A stretch of 64,000 nucleotides of DNA, taken from positions 92,431 to 156,430 of the forward strand of contig NZ_JAMXFA010000014.1 of the NCBI RefSeq assembly GCF_025370785.1, written 5' to 3'. Shown one piece after another: positions 26,411 through 36,449 of the stretch; position 1 is the first letter of the stretch; every line of letters begins with the position of its first letter. A program made the position numbers and the translations under genes. The notes beneath the pieces were generated by a model. That model saw only the letters and a list, made by a program, of their open reading frames with translations. It was not told the DNA's origin and did not search any database. Source of the DNA: Laspinema olomoucense D3b (lineage in GTDB: Bacteria; Cyanobacteriota; Cyanobacteriia; Cyanobacteriales; Laspinemataceae).

Positions 26411-27334
26411 TTAGGATTTCACCTCTTTAACTAACAACTTCGTCAGGACCGTAAGCTGTTTTTTATCAAAGGTTTCGATGAGTTTCTTTGCTGCTGCCTG
26501 CGGGTCGGCTTTAATGATAAACTCGTTGTCTTTGAGGGTGATACCGGCTTGGGGGGGTGACTGACCCGCCAATTCCAACAATAAGGAACTCGGCGGCATC
26601 GTATCCGGTTTACCCACCGCGATAAAATCGCTGGCATATTTGAGTTCTTTAATCGTCACAGGTGCGATCAGGTCATAGCTATTTTGAGGATCGGCGATCG
26701 CCTTAGAAGCAGTTTTTACCAAAGTTTGCCAATTCTGCATCTGAGGACTCATTTCAGCCAGTTGATTGCACAAGGTCCCGATCCGTTTGCGGTTTTCGGC
26801 ATCGGGCTTTTGCTTGAATAGCATCAACATTTGTCGCAACAGATTGATCACTTCGTTGGCAATCTCCAAAGCCGCATCCTGGCTGGCTTGCTGTGCATCG
26901 GCTTCACCCCCGCGCTTGACAAGAGCATCCAGATATTTTTTAAGTTCCGCAAACACAGGCTGGGACTCTTGGACAATTTCTGCCCCGTCTTCTTCTCTCA
27001 AGCCAAAAGGCCCTTGGAGCCGTTCCAGTAATTTTTGCAGAGTGTCATACCCTTTTAAAAATAAGGTTTCCAGCTTTTGGTCAACAGGAACTGGCTCCTC
27101 TTTTAGAATTTTAAAACAATCCTCTAAGCTGTGGGCTGTCTTTTGGATACTCCCAAAGCCCAACATGGCTGCACCCCCTTTGACTGAGTGGGCGGCGCGA
27201 AACAGTTCATTCAATTGTTCTTGATCGTTCATGGTGGACTGTAAATCTAACAGTCCTTTTTCGATGGTTTCGAGGTGCTCCCGAGCTTCCTCGATGAAAT
27301 ACCCCATGATCTGTTGTTGCTTCTCCGGATCCAC
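26411..27334 (-). CDS. Hpt-domain protein of a phosphorelay
   Basis: The 307-residue protein has an N-terminal Hpt domain with the phosphoryl-accepting His in LFRAAHSVKGGAAMLG (His49). This matches the first domain of CheA-like kinases. The rest has no HATPase, dimerisation or CheW-like domain, so it cannot autophosphorylate. It would relay phosphate from another kinase or be a phosphate sink. The C-terminus is helical, with a GITLKDNEFIIKADPQAAAK segment. It is a single-gene unit. Confidence 0.85.
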   Translation of the reverse strand: MDPEKQQQIMGYFIEEAREHLETIEKGLLDLQSTMNDQEQLNELFRAAHSVKGGAAMLGFGSIQKTAHSLEDCFKILKEEPVPVDQKLETLFLKGYDTLQKLLERLQGPFGLREEDGAEIVQESQPVFAELKKYLDALVKRGGEADAQQASQDAALEIANEVINLLRQMLMLFKQKPDAENRKRIGTLCNQLAEMSPQMQNWQTLVKTASKAIADPQNSYDLIAPVTIKELKYASDFIAVGKPDTMPPSSLLLELAGQSPPQAGITLKDNEFIIKADPQAAAKKLIETFDKKQLTVLTKLLVKEVKS

Positions 27335-27546
27335 AGCAGACTCCCTCTAACTAACAATTCTCTCCCTCTCAGTTTTAACTGAGATCTGTCACCGGCTGCA
27401 TTAATTGCCTGCAAGTTTATCACCTGTGCTTCGGCGAGACTGATTTTAAACCGCGCTGTCCCAAGGGATTGGCGATCGCCAGTTCCCGACTTGTTTTCAC
27501 GGGCGATCGCATCCCGATTCCCAGATAGGTTTCCATGATCCGGTTC
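27335..27546. other. Spacer without a gene, HIP1-rich
   Basis: The 212-base spacer holds several gcgatcgcc-type HIP1 sites and no supported frame. It separates the Hpt gene start from the end of the NERD gene. Confidence 0.4.
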
Positions 27547-28815
27547 CTATCTCCCCTCCCTACCTGTCCTGAGTTCATGTCGTTTGACATCGGGTACTTC
27601 TTTGAGGACCACTTCAATCGGGACAAGCCGTCCAACGGTGGTATAACAACCGCCTCCTCTAATTGGAGTTGTGGTAGACTTCGACTCAAACCGTTCCATC
27701 TGGTTGATAAACCAATCCCGCGTTTGAGGCATCGGCAGCAAGTACAACAGGCCAATTTCTACAAAATAATAGCACAACCAATCCGCTTGGGTGTAGAGAA
27801 AACAACCTTGGGTATTTTTTTCCTGATTGCTGTGAGTTTCAAAAAAGAAATTCCCGGTTTTATGATAGCGATCGCCTTTGATTTCTAGTTTAGATTCTCC
27901 CCGGTCTGTCGTTACCAGTAAATCCACATCAATGGCTTGATAGTGCGGGTCATCTTCAACATTTTGAACAGAAATAGTCCGGGGTAAATTTTGCAACCAA
28001 TGGGTAATATCTGCCGTTGCCCGACTTGCAACTTGGGTACTTTCTTGCATGGTGTAGGTCCGACGGGGGACCGGATTGGCAACCCGGGTTGGGGAGGGTT
28101 TTGGCGTCGGTTTCGGTAAGGCCGCTTTGGGGGCGATGGGGTCCGGTGGGGGAATTGTATAATTCGCAACAGCCTGGGCGATCGCGGAAACTTGTTGCGC
28201 TGTGAGGCAGGGTTCTGACCCCTTTAACAAGTCCAGCAAGGCACTCACTCGATGCAAAACCGGGACGCTACAGTGAGTCGTTCCCACCCAATCGGCGATG
28301 GGAAAAACCACGGGTGCTGTGACAAAATTGGCGGGTAAATCCGGGAGGATACTCCGAATCCAGCCCTCAAACATTTGCTGATGATAGGCACTTTGGGAAC
28401 TGGGACTTTGGTCGATGGGAACCCATCGCTTTCCTTCCCGGCGTTTCCATTGATCTTGATAGGCGCTAAAGGAACCTTTCCAGGTTTTGAGTTCCACCAA
28501 GAACACCCCATTTTTAGCAATAATTAAATGGTCAATTTCCGTTAGAATTCCAGGTTTTTGAGTGGGAATCAAGGCATTGTTGAACAAAATATCAGACTCA
28601 GGTAACCATTGCAGGAGGAAGGAAACAACGCTTTCTCCGAGACTGCCTTTGACTTGCTTTTTAACGCGGTTAATTTCCCAACAAAAAGAGCTAATTTGAC
28701 CTAAGAAACTCTCTCCCACTAGGTTTTGCTGGGTTTCTCTTTGCCCTTGAATTTTCGATTGAATTTGGGTTTCAAATGCGACTCTCAAGGTGGAAGACTG
28801 GGATAAAATCTTCAT
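27547..28815 (-). CDS. NERD-domain protein with a second nuclease-like domain
   Basis: The 422-residue protein has an N-terminal NERD domain: KGSLGESVV with Glu61, an ILTEIDHLIIAKNGVFLVELK core with Asp95 and Glu108-x-Lys110, and a following WKGSFSAY. This is the PD-(D/E)xK nuclease pattern. A basic Pro-rich linker (about 230-260) leads to a second domain at about 293-375 with DVDLL, LEIKGD and FFETHSN motifs, a second acidic-x-Lys nuclease-like pattern. Together they suggest DNA processing or defence, but no partner genes adjoin. It is a single-gene unit. Confidence 0.8.
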   Translation of the reverse strand: MKILSQSSTLRVAFETQIQSKIQGQRETQQNLVGESFLGQISSFCWEINRVKKQVKGSLGESVVSFLLQWLPESDILFNNALIPTQKPGILTEIDHLIIAKNGVFLVELKTWKGSFSAYQDQWKRREGKRWVPIDQSPSSQSAYHQQMFEGWIRSILPDLPANFVTAPVVFPIADWVGTTHCSVPVLHRVSALLDLLKGSEPCLTAQQVSAIAQAVANYTIPPPDPIAPKAALPKPTPKPSPTRVANPVPRRTYTMQESTQVASRATADITHWLQNLPRTISVQNVEDDPHYQAIDVDLLVTTDRGESKLEIKGDRYHKTGNFFFETHSNQEKNTQGCFLYTQADWLCYYFVEIGLLYLLPMPQTRDWFINQMERFESKSTTTPIRGGGCYTTVGRLVPIEVVLKEVPDVKRHELRTGREGR

Positions 28816-29192
28816 AGTCCTGCCTCGTTTGTGAGTAGTTGCGATCGCATCCTCAACCGTCTAAATTTTGCACCCCAGCTTCAACACTCGCCCCGGATGC
28901 CCTCTCGATCCTGACTGCGATCGCCTCTACTTTACACCAAAAGGGGCGCTTAAAGTTCATGTGGGTTCTCAAGAACCGGGTTTCTAGCCCATATAGTACC
29001 CTGGGACTCGGCTGTCCATCACCGCAGGGACCCCAAGTAACCCTAATTTTTGTCAAAACCCAAGCTAAAATAAAGAGAGGAGAAAAAGCGATCGCTTCCT
29101 CTCCTCTCTTTTTAACACCCATGCATCACCCAATCATTACATCAATAGGCAGTATGTAAACTGCTACAAATCACCCAGAATTTGGTCGGAAC
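28816..29192. other. 377-base spacer with repeats and a terminator-like hairpin
   Basis: Opposed frames here (28853-29122 and 28839-29159) are both made of repeat-rich sequence and have no family look. A caagaaccgggtttct repeat copy lies at 28970-28985. The hairpin at 29072-29111 is listed separately. Confidence 0.5.
29072..29111 (-). terminator. Terminator-like hairpin behind the DUF1830 gene
   Basis: Arms aaagagaggag (29072-29082) and ctcctctcttt (29101-29111) are complementary around an 18-base loop that contains a HIP1 site. T-rich sequence follows on both strands. It lies about 80-120 bases past the minus-strand gene end, so it could end that transcript. Confidence 0.6.
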
Positions 29193-29510
29193 TTAACAAG
29201 CTGCTAATTGTTGCCCTAGGAATGTTGAGACCGTGGTGAAAGATGAACTGCGCTCTTGCATAACTTGCAAGCGATCGCATTTCACCCGAGCCGCTAACTG
29301 TAAACCCGAATTCTTCGCCTTGTAGATTTCTAAATGGGCTGTAGAAAAGGCTTCAAAAAAAAGCCGTTGTCCCGGAAACACAACACGCTCAAACTCCCAA
29401 GTTTCTGGACATTCACTTTTAATTACTTGAATCTCACTGGTGGAGTTCAAATAATAACAAAGAATTTCATCAGAGGATTGGAAGGAGAGAGAATTCGTCG
29501 ATTTAGGCAT
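29193..29510 (-). CDS. DUF1830 family protein
   Basis: The 105-residue protein has the DUF1830 pattern: ILCYYLNSTSEIQVIK, then ETWEFERVVFPGQRLFFEA, and a CDRLQV motif. The family is confined to cyanobacteria and is of unknown function. The C-terminal 25 residues are polar and variable. It is a single-gene unit with its 3' hairpin. Confidence 0.9.
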   Translation of the reverse strand: MPKSTNSLSFQSSDEILCYYLNSTSEIQVIKSECPETWEFERVVFPGQRLFFEAFSTAHLEIYKAKNSGLQLAARVKCDRLQVMQERSSSFTTVSTFLGQQLAAC

Positions 29511-29873
29511 AGCCGTCTCGTTTTTTCACTGTTCTCTTTCATGTTTATCTCCTAGCTCACCGTAGCTTGACCTCTATCTAAAGGCATAGTTTAATTATTT
29601 ATAGCTTTTTTTTATCAAACAAATATAAACTTTCCCCGGGTCTATGGCGAACAAATCGATCTCCGTATTAGACAAAAAGCCCACCTTGACTAGACATTAT
29701 AGGCTTTGGCCCGGTTATTCTTCTAGGGGAAAACCCCAAAAACTCTACTTGTTGAGTATAAATTAAACTTATATTTCACGGGTTCTAGTCCGGGTCACCA
29801 TCCGGGCGAAGTGACATTTTGACCCTCGTCCCTGTAGAGTAAAGGATGCAGACTCCATTTAGGGAACTCTACC
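29511..29873. other. 363-base spacer, no gene seen
   Basis: A/T-rich, with promoter sequence for the divergent DUF1830 and mgtC genes expected. No repeat family or structure stands out. Confidence 0.5.
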
Positions 29874-30312
29874 GTGTCAAATCTTAGCACCCTTGCTCCC
29901 GTGGATACCTTGCACTTGTTGGGGCGACTCGGGTTATCATTAATTCGTCGGGGCAGTAATCGGATTAAATCGCGAAAGGGAACATAAACCGGCGGGTTTA
30001 AGAACCTATATGCTTGTTACTTTTGGAACAACGCTTTTGGCATTGTTGCCAGTGCAATTGGGAATGGCATTAGACAGTACGGATGCCTTTAGTCGGATCA
30101 TTCAAGGTATTGTTACTGGGATCAGTTTCTTGGGTGGGGGAACGATTTTGCGCGATCGCGATCGAGTTCGGGGATTGACCTCCGCAGCCGCAATTTGGGT
30201 AGCGGCTGCCCTCGGACTGTTGATTGGTTGTGGATTGTGGCAACTGGGATTAGGTAGTGTTTTAATTTGTTGGATCATTTTGAAAGTAGTCAAACAAATA
30301 GAACCGCTCTAA
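29874..30312 (+). pseudogene. MgtC/SapB family gene with one-base frameshift
   Basis: From a GTG at 29874 the frame gives LAPVDTLHLLGRLGLSL, the first membrane helix. Skipping one base at about 29943 joins it in frame to FVGAVIGLNREREHKPAGLR and TYMLVTFGTTLLALLPVQLG, the hallmark of MgtC (G-x-x-R-E-x-x-x-K-P-A-G-L-R). The rest (30010 on) has LGGGTILRDRDRVRGLTSAA. The total of 439 bases is three times 146 plus one, consistent with a single-base insertion. The intact product would be about 145 residues, a normal length for this membrane family. It is a recent pseudogene, a sequencing error or a programmed shift; the first two are more likely. Confidence 0.75.
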
Positions 30313-30363
30313 TAAATCTCTTGATTTGTGATAGCATAAACTGAAATTTTGAATCCAAAATTT

Positions 30364-32937
30364 TTATTCAAACAACGCCGGTTCCTCATGATTTTGATGC
30401 AGGGGCAACTCAATGATTAACTCGGTCCCTTTTCCCAGTTCCGAGGAACAAGTTAACTTGCCCTTATGTTGCTCCACAATAATTTGATAGCTAATCGATA
30501 ATCCCAAACCTGTACCCATTCCCACGGGTTTAGTTGTGAAGAACGGATCAAACATTCGTTGTTGAATCTCTGGTGTCATCCCCGGACCATTATCGATAAT
30601 GCGGATGATAATCCAGTCAGGACTAGACTGTTCTGAAGAGGTCTGATCACGGATGACTGCTTCAGTCCGAATGGTAATTTGGCGCGGGGGGTCCTGGGGT
30701 TTGAGGACATCGATCGCATTAGTGATGATATTCAAAAATACTTGATTGAGTTCGCTGGGATAACAATCAACCCGGGGTAAATCTCCATACTCTTTAATCA
30801 CCGTAATATTGTTATTCGAGTTGGAATTTAGGCTTTCATCTTTGAGATGATGCTGTAAAATTAACAGCGTACTATCAATCCCTTCATGAATGTTTACCTG
30901 TTTATTGTCCGCTTCGTCTAATCGGGAAAAATTCCGTAGCGATCGCACGATTTCCCGAATTCGTTCCGCCCCCACTTTCATCGATCGCAACAAGCGAGGC
31001 AAATCCTCAAATAAAAACTCTAAATCAATTTCTTCTATCTCTTCTAAAATTTCTGGATCCGGTTCAGGGTAATGTTTTTGGTAGAGATTAACTAAATTAA
31101 CCAAATCATCAATATAAGACGTGGCATGAACAATATTTCCATAAATAAATCCCACGGGATTGTTCACTTCATGGGCAATTCCCGCCACCATCTGCCCCAA
31201 GCCAGACATCCGTTCAGTTTGAATGAGTTGAGTTTGAGTGCGTTGCAGTTCATAGAGGGTTTCTTCTAACTCCCGCGCCCGTAATTCTAACTGAGCCTCT
31301 GACTTCATTAAAGCTTGCTGGGCTAAATGGCGATCGGTAATATCTAACAGACTCCCCAATACCTTAACCACTTCCCCCACTTCATTAAAAATCGGTTCTC
31401 CATTGGCCGAAAGATATCGAATTGACCCATCAGATTGAACAATCCGCTGTTCTACCTGATAGGATTCTCCCGCATCAATCGCCCGTTCAATCAGTTGTGC
31501 AGCAGTTTCCCGGTCTTCCGGGTGAATTCTTTGCAAATATTCTGGATAAGTTGGGGATGCGGCATTCAAATCTAATCCCAACATTCGATAAACTTCATCA
31601 GAACAAATAATTCGGTTTGTAGCGATTTCAAATTCCCAGCATCCCACATGAGCCAATTTTTCTGCTTCAGACAGCAAAGAAGCCATTGCCCGAGTTTTGG
31701 CTTCACTTTTTTGTAAGGAAGCAATTAACCGAGCATTTTCAGCTTCAGCGAGTTTGCATTCGGTCATATCTTGAGTCATGACCATGCCCCCTAAGACCTC
31801 TCCCGCCTCATTTTTGATAGGCAGAATTTGGGCCAAATAAATGCGACTGCCAAAGGTGAGTTCAGTCACCCGCGTTTCCCCCGCTAGTACCTCCCGATAT
31901 AAGGGTTCCAGGGTTTGGCAAATGTCTGATGGAAATGCCTCTTGGAGAGTCTTTCCTTCTACGGTTGTCTTAATCAAATGAATGGCCTCTAAATCCCTAC
32001 CTTCAGCCAAGGTATGATGCAAGTCTCGGTCAAATAACAGGATCACGCCATTGGGAAAATTTTTAACAAAGGTTCGATAGAGATTTTCCCGCTGCCGTAA
32101 GGAATTTAAAACTTGTTTGCGGGCAGTGATATCACTTAAAAAGACTAATATTCCGGAGTCGTAAGGATGAGTGCGAACCTCTAGCCAGGTCTCTTTGTAG
32201 GGATAGCAAGCTTCGACAGGTCGAGGATTTGGACCCAATAAAGCCGTTTTCAAATCCGCAAAAAATTGGGCCAATTCGGGAGGGAGTTCGCGAGTTTCCC
32301 CGGGTTGACAAAGGGTCGGACGGCTGGTTTGTAATAATTTTTCTCCTTGGGGGTTGATATAAATGACCTGACCTTGGGAATTTAAGTTGAGAAATCCTTC
32401 CTTAATTTGTTCTAAAATTGTCAATTTTGGGGCAATTTTTGGGGAAAATTCGGGAATTGTTTGGTCAAAATGGCGGGAGGGAAGATCCCCCAAGGGAGAG
32501 AGAGTTCCATCCAATCCGCACAGATTTCCTTGGCGATCGCAGATGCCTTGACCGATTTCGCGCACCCAACCTATCCTACCGTCGGCTTTGATAATTCGGT
32601 AGTCTAAAGTATAAGGCTGTTGAGATAATAATGCCTCTTCCACAGTCTGTTGAGCCATCCCCTGATCCTCGGGATGAACCAGAGTTTTAAATCGATCGCA
32701 GGGGTGATGGAGAAAATGGGAGACGGGATATCCAGAAATTTCTTCAATTCCTTTGCTAATAAACGCTATTTTCCAGTTACCCTGATAGGTGCATCGGTAA
32801 ATGACACCGGGAATATTATTAACAATACTCTGTAACAGAGCTTCGTTCTCCTCTGGGGGATGCTCCGAGGATGGGGACCCATCAAACCCGGGAGTTTCAA
32901 AGGGTTTCATCGGTAAATTGGATGAGGTAACGTGCAT
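30364..32937 (-). CDS. Multi-PAS sensor histidine kinase
   Basis: The 857-residue protein has four to five PAS/PAC modules (about 30-560), each ending in a typical VxxDITxRK-type segment (FLSDITARKQ, LLDITDRHLA). A coiled coil and a HisKA-type H box follow, with His589 in GIAHEVNNP. The HATPase domain has an N box (about 736-742), DNGPGM (about 782-787), FDPFFTTKPVG and GTGLGL (about 808-813). No membrane helix and no receiver domain are seen. It is an orphan kinase with no response regulator adjacent. A start at codon 10 is possible. Confidence 0.93.
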   Translation of the reverse strand: MHVTSSNLPMKPFETPGFDGSPSSEHPPEENEALLQSIVNNIPGVIYRCTYQGNWKIAFISKGIEEISGYPVSHFLHHPCDRFKTLVHPEDQGMAQQTVEEALLSQQPYTLDYRIIKADGRIGWVREIGQGICDRQGNLCGLDGTLSPLGDLPSRHFDQTIPEFSPKIAPKLTILEQIKEGFLNLNSQGQVIYINPQGEKLLQTSRPTLCQPGETRELPPELAQFFADLKTALLGPNPRPVEACYPYKETWLEVRTHPYDSGILVFLSDITARKQVLNSLRQRENLYRTFVKNFPNGVILLFDRDLHHTLAEGRDLEAIHLIKTTVEGKTLQEAFPSDICQTLEPLYREVLAGETRVTELTFGSRIYLAQILPIKNEAGEVLGGMVMTQDMTECKLAEAENARLIASLQKSEAKTRAMASLLSEAEKLAHVGCWEFEIATNRIICSDEVYRMLGLDLNAASPTYPEYLQRIHPEDRETAAQLIERAIDAGESYQVEQRIVQSDGSIRYLSANGEPIFNEVGEVVKVLGSLLDITDRHLAQQALMKSEAQLELRARELEETLYELQRTQTQLIQTERMSGLGQMVAGIAHEVNNPVGFIYGNIVHATSYIDDLVNLVNLYQKHYPEPDPEILEEIEEIDLEFLFEDLPRLLRSMKVGAERIREIVRSLRNFSRLDEADNKQVNIHEGIDSTLLILQHHLKDESLNSNSNNNITVIKEYGDLPRVDCYPSELNQVFLNIITNAIDVLKPQDPPRQITIRTEAVIRDQTSSEQSSPDWIIIRIIDNGPGMTPEIQQRMFDPFFTTKPVGMGTGLGLSISYQIIVEQHKGKLTCSSELGKGTELIIELPLHQNHEEPALFE

Positions 32938-33179
32938 AGGTTAATAACGTCCTAAGTTTTCCACGGGTTCAATCGATTTAAAGACCTTCAATCCCTGAAT
33001 CCCTACTGAATAGAGTAGGGCGATCGCCAAATTTTGCAACCTGAATTACCCAATTCAGCTCCGTATAGCTAACATGAACAAGGAGGAAAAGTAGCATCTG
33101 TTACAGACACTACTGTTGCAGACACTGCGGATCCCCTTTCTCAAAGTAACCGTTTACCAGCTTACCTAATTCGATACCT

Positions 33180-35273
33180 ATGCAGCGTCAATCGCAGCTT
33201 TTACCACAGCATCTCGTTCGGGGTATCTCCCCAACTCGGTCCTGTTTCAGTCTCCTCGTGAGCTTAATCACCCTGGCATTAGCGACTTCCGTCGCCGATG
33301 CCACACCCCCTCGCGCCCCAGATCAAGAAGTCGCCTGCGAAATTTTAGTCGCAGGGGGTGGATTAGCGGGTGCTGCCAGCGCTTATGAGTCCTTATTGGC
33401 GGGTCGGACGGTTTGCATCACGGATATTACCGACTGGATAGGGGGTCAAATTTCCTCCCAAGGCACTTCGGCCCTGGATGAACGACCCACTCAACGACAA
33501 CAGTTATTGTATCCTCAAGGATACTTGGAATTTCGCGAGAGTATCAAGCGCAAGTATGGACGCCTCAACCCGGGTCAATGTTGGGTGAGTGAATCCTGTT
33601 TTATGCCGTATGACGGTCATAAACTGCTCTTTGACCAATTGGAAAGAGCAGCCAAACGGGGGAAAGGGACTCTCAAATGGTATCCCAACACGGTAATTAA
33701 AGAGTTGGACATTTCCCCAGGGACGCAAGGTGGGGAACAAATTCAAAGTGCGATCGCCATCCAAATCAAACCGGCCCCAGGTCAGCCCCCGGTGAATGCG
33801 GAACCCCTCTCGCAAATCCTGGAAGATGCCTATCGCTACGAAAATTCCGCCCGGTTTCATAAAACCATTGTGCGGTTTGTGCCAATGACGCGCGATCGCA
33901 ATTCCAGCAATGGGAACAATGTCGCACAACCGGCCCAATGGTATGTGATTGATGCAACGGAAACCGGGGAACTGATCGGGTTAGCTGATGTACCCTACCG
34001 CCTCGGGGTTGATCCGCGATCGCCTCTGGAACCCTCGTCTTCCAGCGCAGAGGGCAATCCCTACTGTACTCAAGGGTTTACTTATACGTTCGCCATGCAA
34101 GCGACCAAGGAACCCCAACAGCACGTTAAACCGCCCTTTTATGACCGTTACGCGCCTTATTACAGTTATGAACTGGAACGCTTGGCGAATTTTAATTTAG
34201 TTTATACCTACCGCCGGATATGGAGCGAAAAATATCAGAAAACTCTCCCCTCTAACCCCCGAGAATATCCCATTAATCCCGGGGATATTTCCATGCAAAA
34301 CTGGACTTGGGGAAATGATTATCGACCGGGAACTGCTCAAGATAATTTAATTTATACCCGACAACAGTTGGAATCTACCGGGCAACTGGAACCGGGGGGA
34401 TGGATGGGAGGTTTAAGAACCGAAACCCTCCAAGCAGGCGAAGAACACGCGATTGGATTTTTCTATTGGTTGGTCCAGGGAACTACCGATTCTCAGTTAG
34501 GAGATGGGGTTAAACAGCCTAATCCAAATCATCGCTATCTTTCCGGGCTAGATTCGCCGATGGGAACCGCGAATGGATTATCTAAATATCCCTATATGCG
34601 CGAGGGACGGCGAATTATTGGACGACCGGGCTGGGGTCATCCGGATGGGTTTACCGTGTGGGAAATTGATATTTCTCGGGCGGATTATTCTGACGAGTTT
34701 TATCGCACGAATTTGTTGCCGGAGGAGTATCGCCGGTTGTGGGAATCTCTCTCGGGATTACAAACTTTAGAGGCGATCGGGCAAAAGCCGAATTTGGAGG
34801 GACGACCCTCGCGATCGCGCTCTACAATTTTCCCTGATTCTGTGGGAATTGCTCACTATGCGATCGACTTTCATCCCTGCATGACCCTCTCCCCACCGGA
34901 AGCCCCCGGAAACACCGAACTAGAGGGAGAACGTCGGGGTGCGGGCACCGCTTATCCCTTCCAAATTCCTCTGAGGGCCTTAATTCCCCAACGGATTGAT
35001 AACCTCTTAATTGCTGGAAAAAGCATCGCCACCAGCCATATTGCTGCCGCTGCCTATCGAGTACATTCCTTTGAATGGTCATCTGGAGTTGCAGCCGGGA
35101 AAACCGCCAATTTCTCCCTAGAAAAAGGCATCCTCCCCTATCAGTTAGTGGACAATCTCCCCCAACGAGAACCCGAGTTAGAAGAGTTACAAACTCGCCT
35201 GGTTGATAGCGGCAATCCCATTGCATTTCCCAATACCTCAATCTTTAACAATACTTGGGAAGATTGGAAATAA
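33180..35273 (+). CDS. Secreted FAD-dependent oxidoreductase
   Basis: The 697-residue protein has an N-terminal signal peptide (about 1-42, ATSVADATPPRAP after the hydrophobic part) and then a Rossmann FAD motif CEILVAGGGLAGAASAYES. The next segment, DWIGGQISSQGTSALDE, is typical of the FAD-dependent oxidoreductase family of PF12831 type. The C-terminal IDNLLIAGKSIATSHIAAAAYR is the second FAD-contact motif. Its substrate is unknown. A Tat signal is not evident. Gaps between family motifs are long but no domain is obviously missing. It is a single-gene unit. Confidence 0.88.
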   Translation: MQRQSQLLPQHLVRGISPTRSCFSLLVSLITLALATSVADATPPRAPDQEVACEILVAGGGLAGAASAYESLLAGRTVCITDITDWIGGQISSQGTSALDERPTQRQQLLYPQGYLEFRESIKRKYGRLNPGQCWVSESCFMPYDGHKLLFDQLERAAKRGKGTLKWYPNTVIKELDISPGTQGGEQIQSAIAIQIKPAPGQPPVNAEPLSQILEDAYRYENSARFHKTIVRFVPMTRDRNSSNGNNVAQPAQWYVIDATETGELIGLADVPYRLGVDPRSPLEPSSSSAEGNPYCTQGFTYTFAMQATKEPQQHVKPPFYDRYAPYYSYELERLANFNLVYTYRRIWSEKYQKTLPSNPREYPINPGDISMQNWTWGNDYRPGTAQDNLIYTRQQLESTGQLEPGGWMGGLRTETLQAGEEHAIGFFYWLVQGTTDSQLGDGVKQPNPNHRYLSGLDSPMGTANGLSKYPYMREGRRIIGRPGWGHPDGFTVWEIDISRADYSDEFYRTNLLPEEYRRLWESLSGLQTLEAIGQKPNLEGRPSRSRSTIFPDSVGIAHYAIDFHPCMTLSPPEAPGNTELEGERRGAGTAYPFQIPLRALIPQRIDNLLIAGKSIATSHIAAAAYRVHSFEWSSGVAAGKTANFSLEKGILPYQLVDNLPQREPELEELQTRLVDSGNPIAFPNTSIFNNTWEDWK

Positions 35274-35699
35274 TTAGGCGGTAATTCCAAGCTTAGTTCG
35301 AGAGGACAAGAAACCGGGTTTCTAGCACCAATTTGTTGCTTATAAGCCGACATTTTAAAAAGAAACCCGGTTTCTAAATTTTTCTATATTGTAGCTTGCA
35401 GGATTGGCTTTAATCGTTAACAGGAAAGGGTCTTGCTTGCTGGTGGTCTAAAGAGACAACGGGTATCTAGCCCAAGATTTGAGAGAATGCAAAAAACAAG
35501 AGTTTTGTCAAGAGGTTTGTTGGATAAGAATTGTCACAAATTTAATTCACTGAAATGAACAAACGATAACTTTGTTACGGGGTATCATGACAAGGGGTTA
35601 AAAGAGGGTTATAGTAAGCGTAAGCATGAGGGTAGCCTTCTGCACATTCTCTCCGATTTAACGGATTGAACTCTTTGTAAACCTCGACCAAAAAACATT
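35274..35699. other. 426-base spacer with a perfect repeat pair
   Basis: No gene is supported. It includes the 35309-35375 inverted repeat, listed separately. The A/T-rich 35540-35690 region should hold the promoter of the next gene. Confidence 0.5.
35309..35375. repeat. Inverted pair of the GAAACCGGGTTTCT dispersed repeat
   Basis: agaaaccgggtttct (35309-35323) and agaaacccggtttct (35361-35375) are perfect 15-bp complements around 37 bases. The same type is at 44346-44401 and 58325-58386 with similar spacing, so this is a recurrent hairpin-forming element. Confidence 0.75.
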
Positions 35700-36158
35700 A
35701 TGAAGCGATTAATCATTGTAGCATCCTCCATCGTAGCGACAGTATTGCTGAATTCCAGCATCGGGATTTCTCAACCCAGTGAAACGGGAGGACGAGAACC
35801 GGGATTTTGGCAACCGGAAACCGATGTAAATGTCAACCTTCCGATCAACATCACCCTGCTGAATAATGCAGGAATCGCTTTGGAATATAGCCTTCAAGAT
35901 GGCGGATTTCGAGAAATAGGGGCGGGAACCCGAGTCGGGTTAGGCAATTTTCTCCTCAACCCCACTTCCCAGACCGATCTGTATCGGAACTTGAATGTTT
36001 TTATCAATTCTCCGGTGGGTGCGAGTGAGGTTCCTTTACATTTTGATATTAATTCCGTGGGAAATGATGTCACCATCACAATTCGCCCTGCCATGACGGG
36101 AGAACGGATCGATCGGGGATTTTATACCGATGAAAAAGGCCGAATTTATGCCTTTTAA
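35700..36158 (+). CDS. Small secreted protein of unknown function
   Basis: The 152-residue protein has a clear signal peptide (MKRLIIVASSIVATVLLNSS, cleavage near residue 24) and a mature part dominated by beta-strand patterns (VNVNLPINITLLNNAGIALE, DVTITIRPAM). No family is recognised. It has no Cys pattern. The FAD oxidoreductase gene upstream is separated by a repeat-rich spacer, so co-expression is uncertain. A terminator follows at 36199. Confidence 0.75.
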   Translation: MKRLIIVASSIVATVLLNSSIGISQPSETGGREPGFWQPETDVNVNLPINITLLNNAGIALEYSLQDGGFREIGAGTRVGLGNFLLNPTSQTDLYRNLNVFINSPVGASEVPLHFDINSVGNDVTITIRPAMTGERIDRGFYTDEKGRIYAF

Positions 36159-36198
36159 TTGGCAAGGTTAATTTAGACGTGATTCGTTACGCCAAAAC

Positions 36199-36233
36199 AG
36201 GAAAAGCTCCTTCAGCGGTGCTTTTCCTTTTTT
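36199..36233 (+). terminator. Intrinsic terminator of the 35700-36158 gene
   Basis: Arms aggaaaagc (36199-36207) and gcttttcct (36220-36228) with a 12-base loop and a following T run (36229-36233). Confidence 0.85.
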
Positions 36234-36449
36234 AATCTGAAGCCTATTCTCTTAATTGTGCAGGGTTGACAAGAGTTGAGCAGTTCTGTCACAATTGAAG
36301 CAATTTGCTAACAAAGGCATTCCCCAGGAACTTTCATCCATTTCACTGCCATAGAGATCTATATTTAGGGTAGACCACTCACTCATTTGCCAGACCTGTT
36401 CTTCCAAAAACGGGGAAAACCAGGTCCCTCCATATCCCGTCTTGGAATC

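Noticed and set aside
28839..29159. Plus-strand 106-residue frame in the NERD/DUF1830 spacer
   Set aside because: It spans a dispersed repeat and a terminator hairpin and has no family look.
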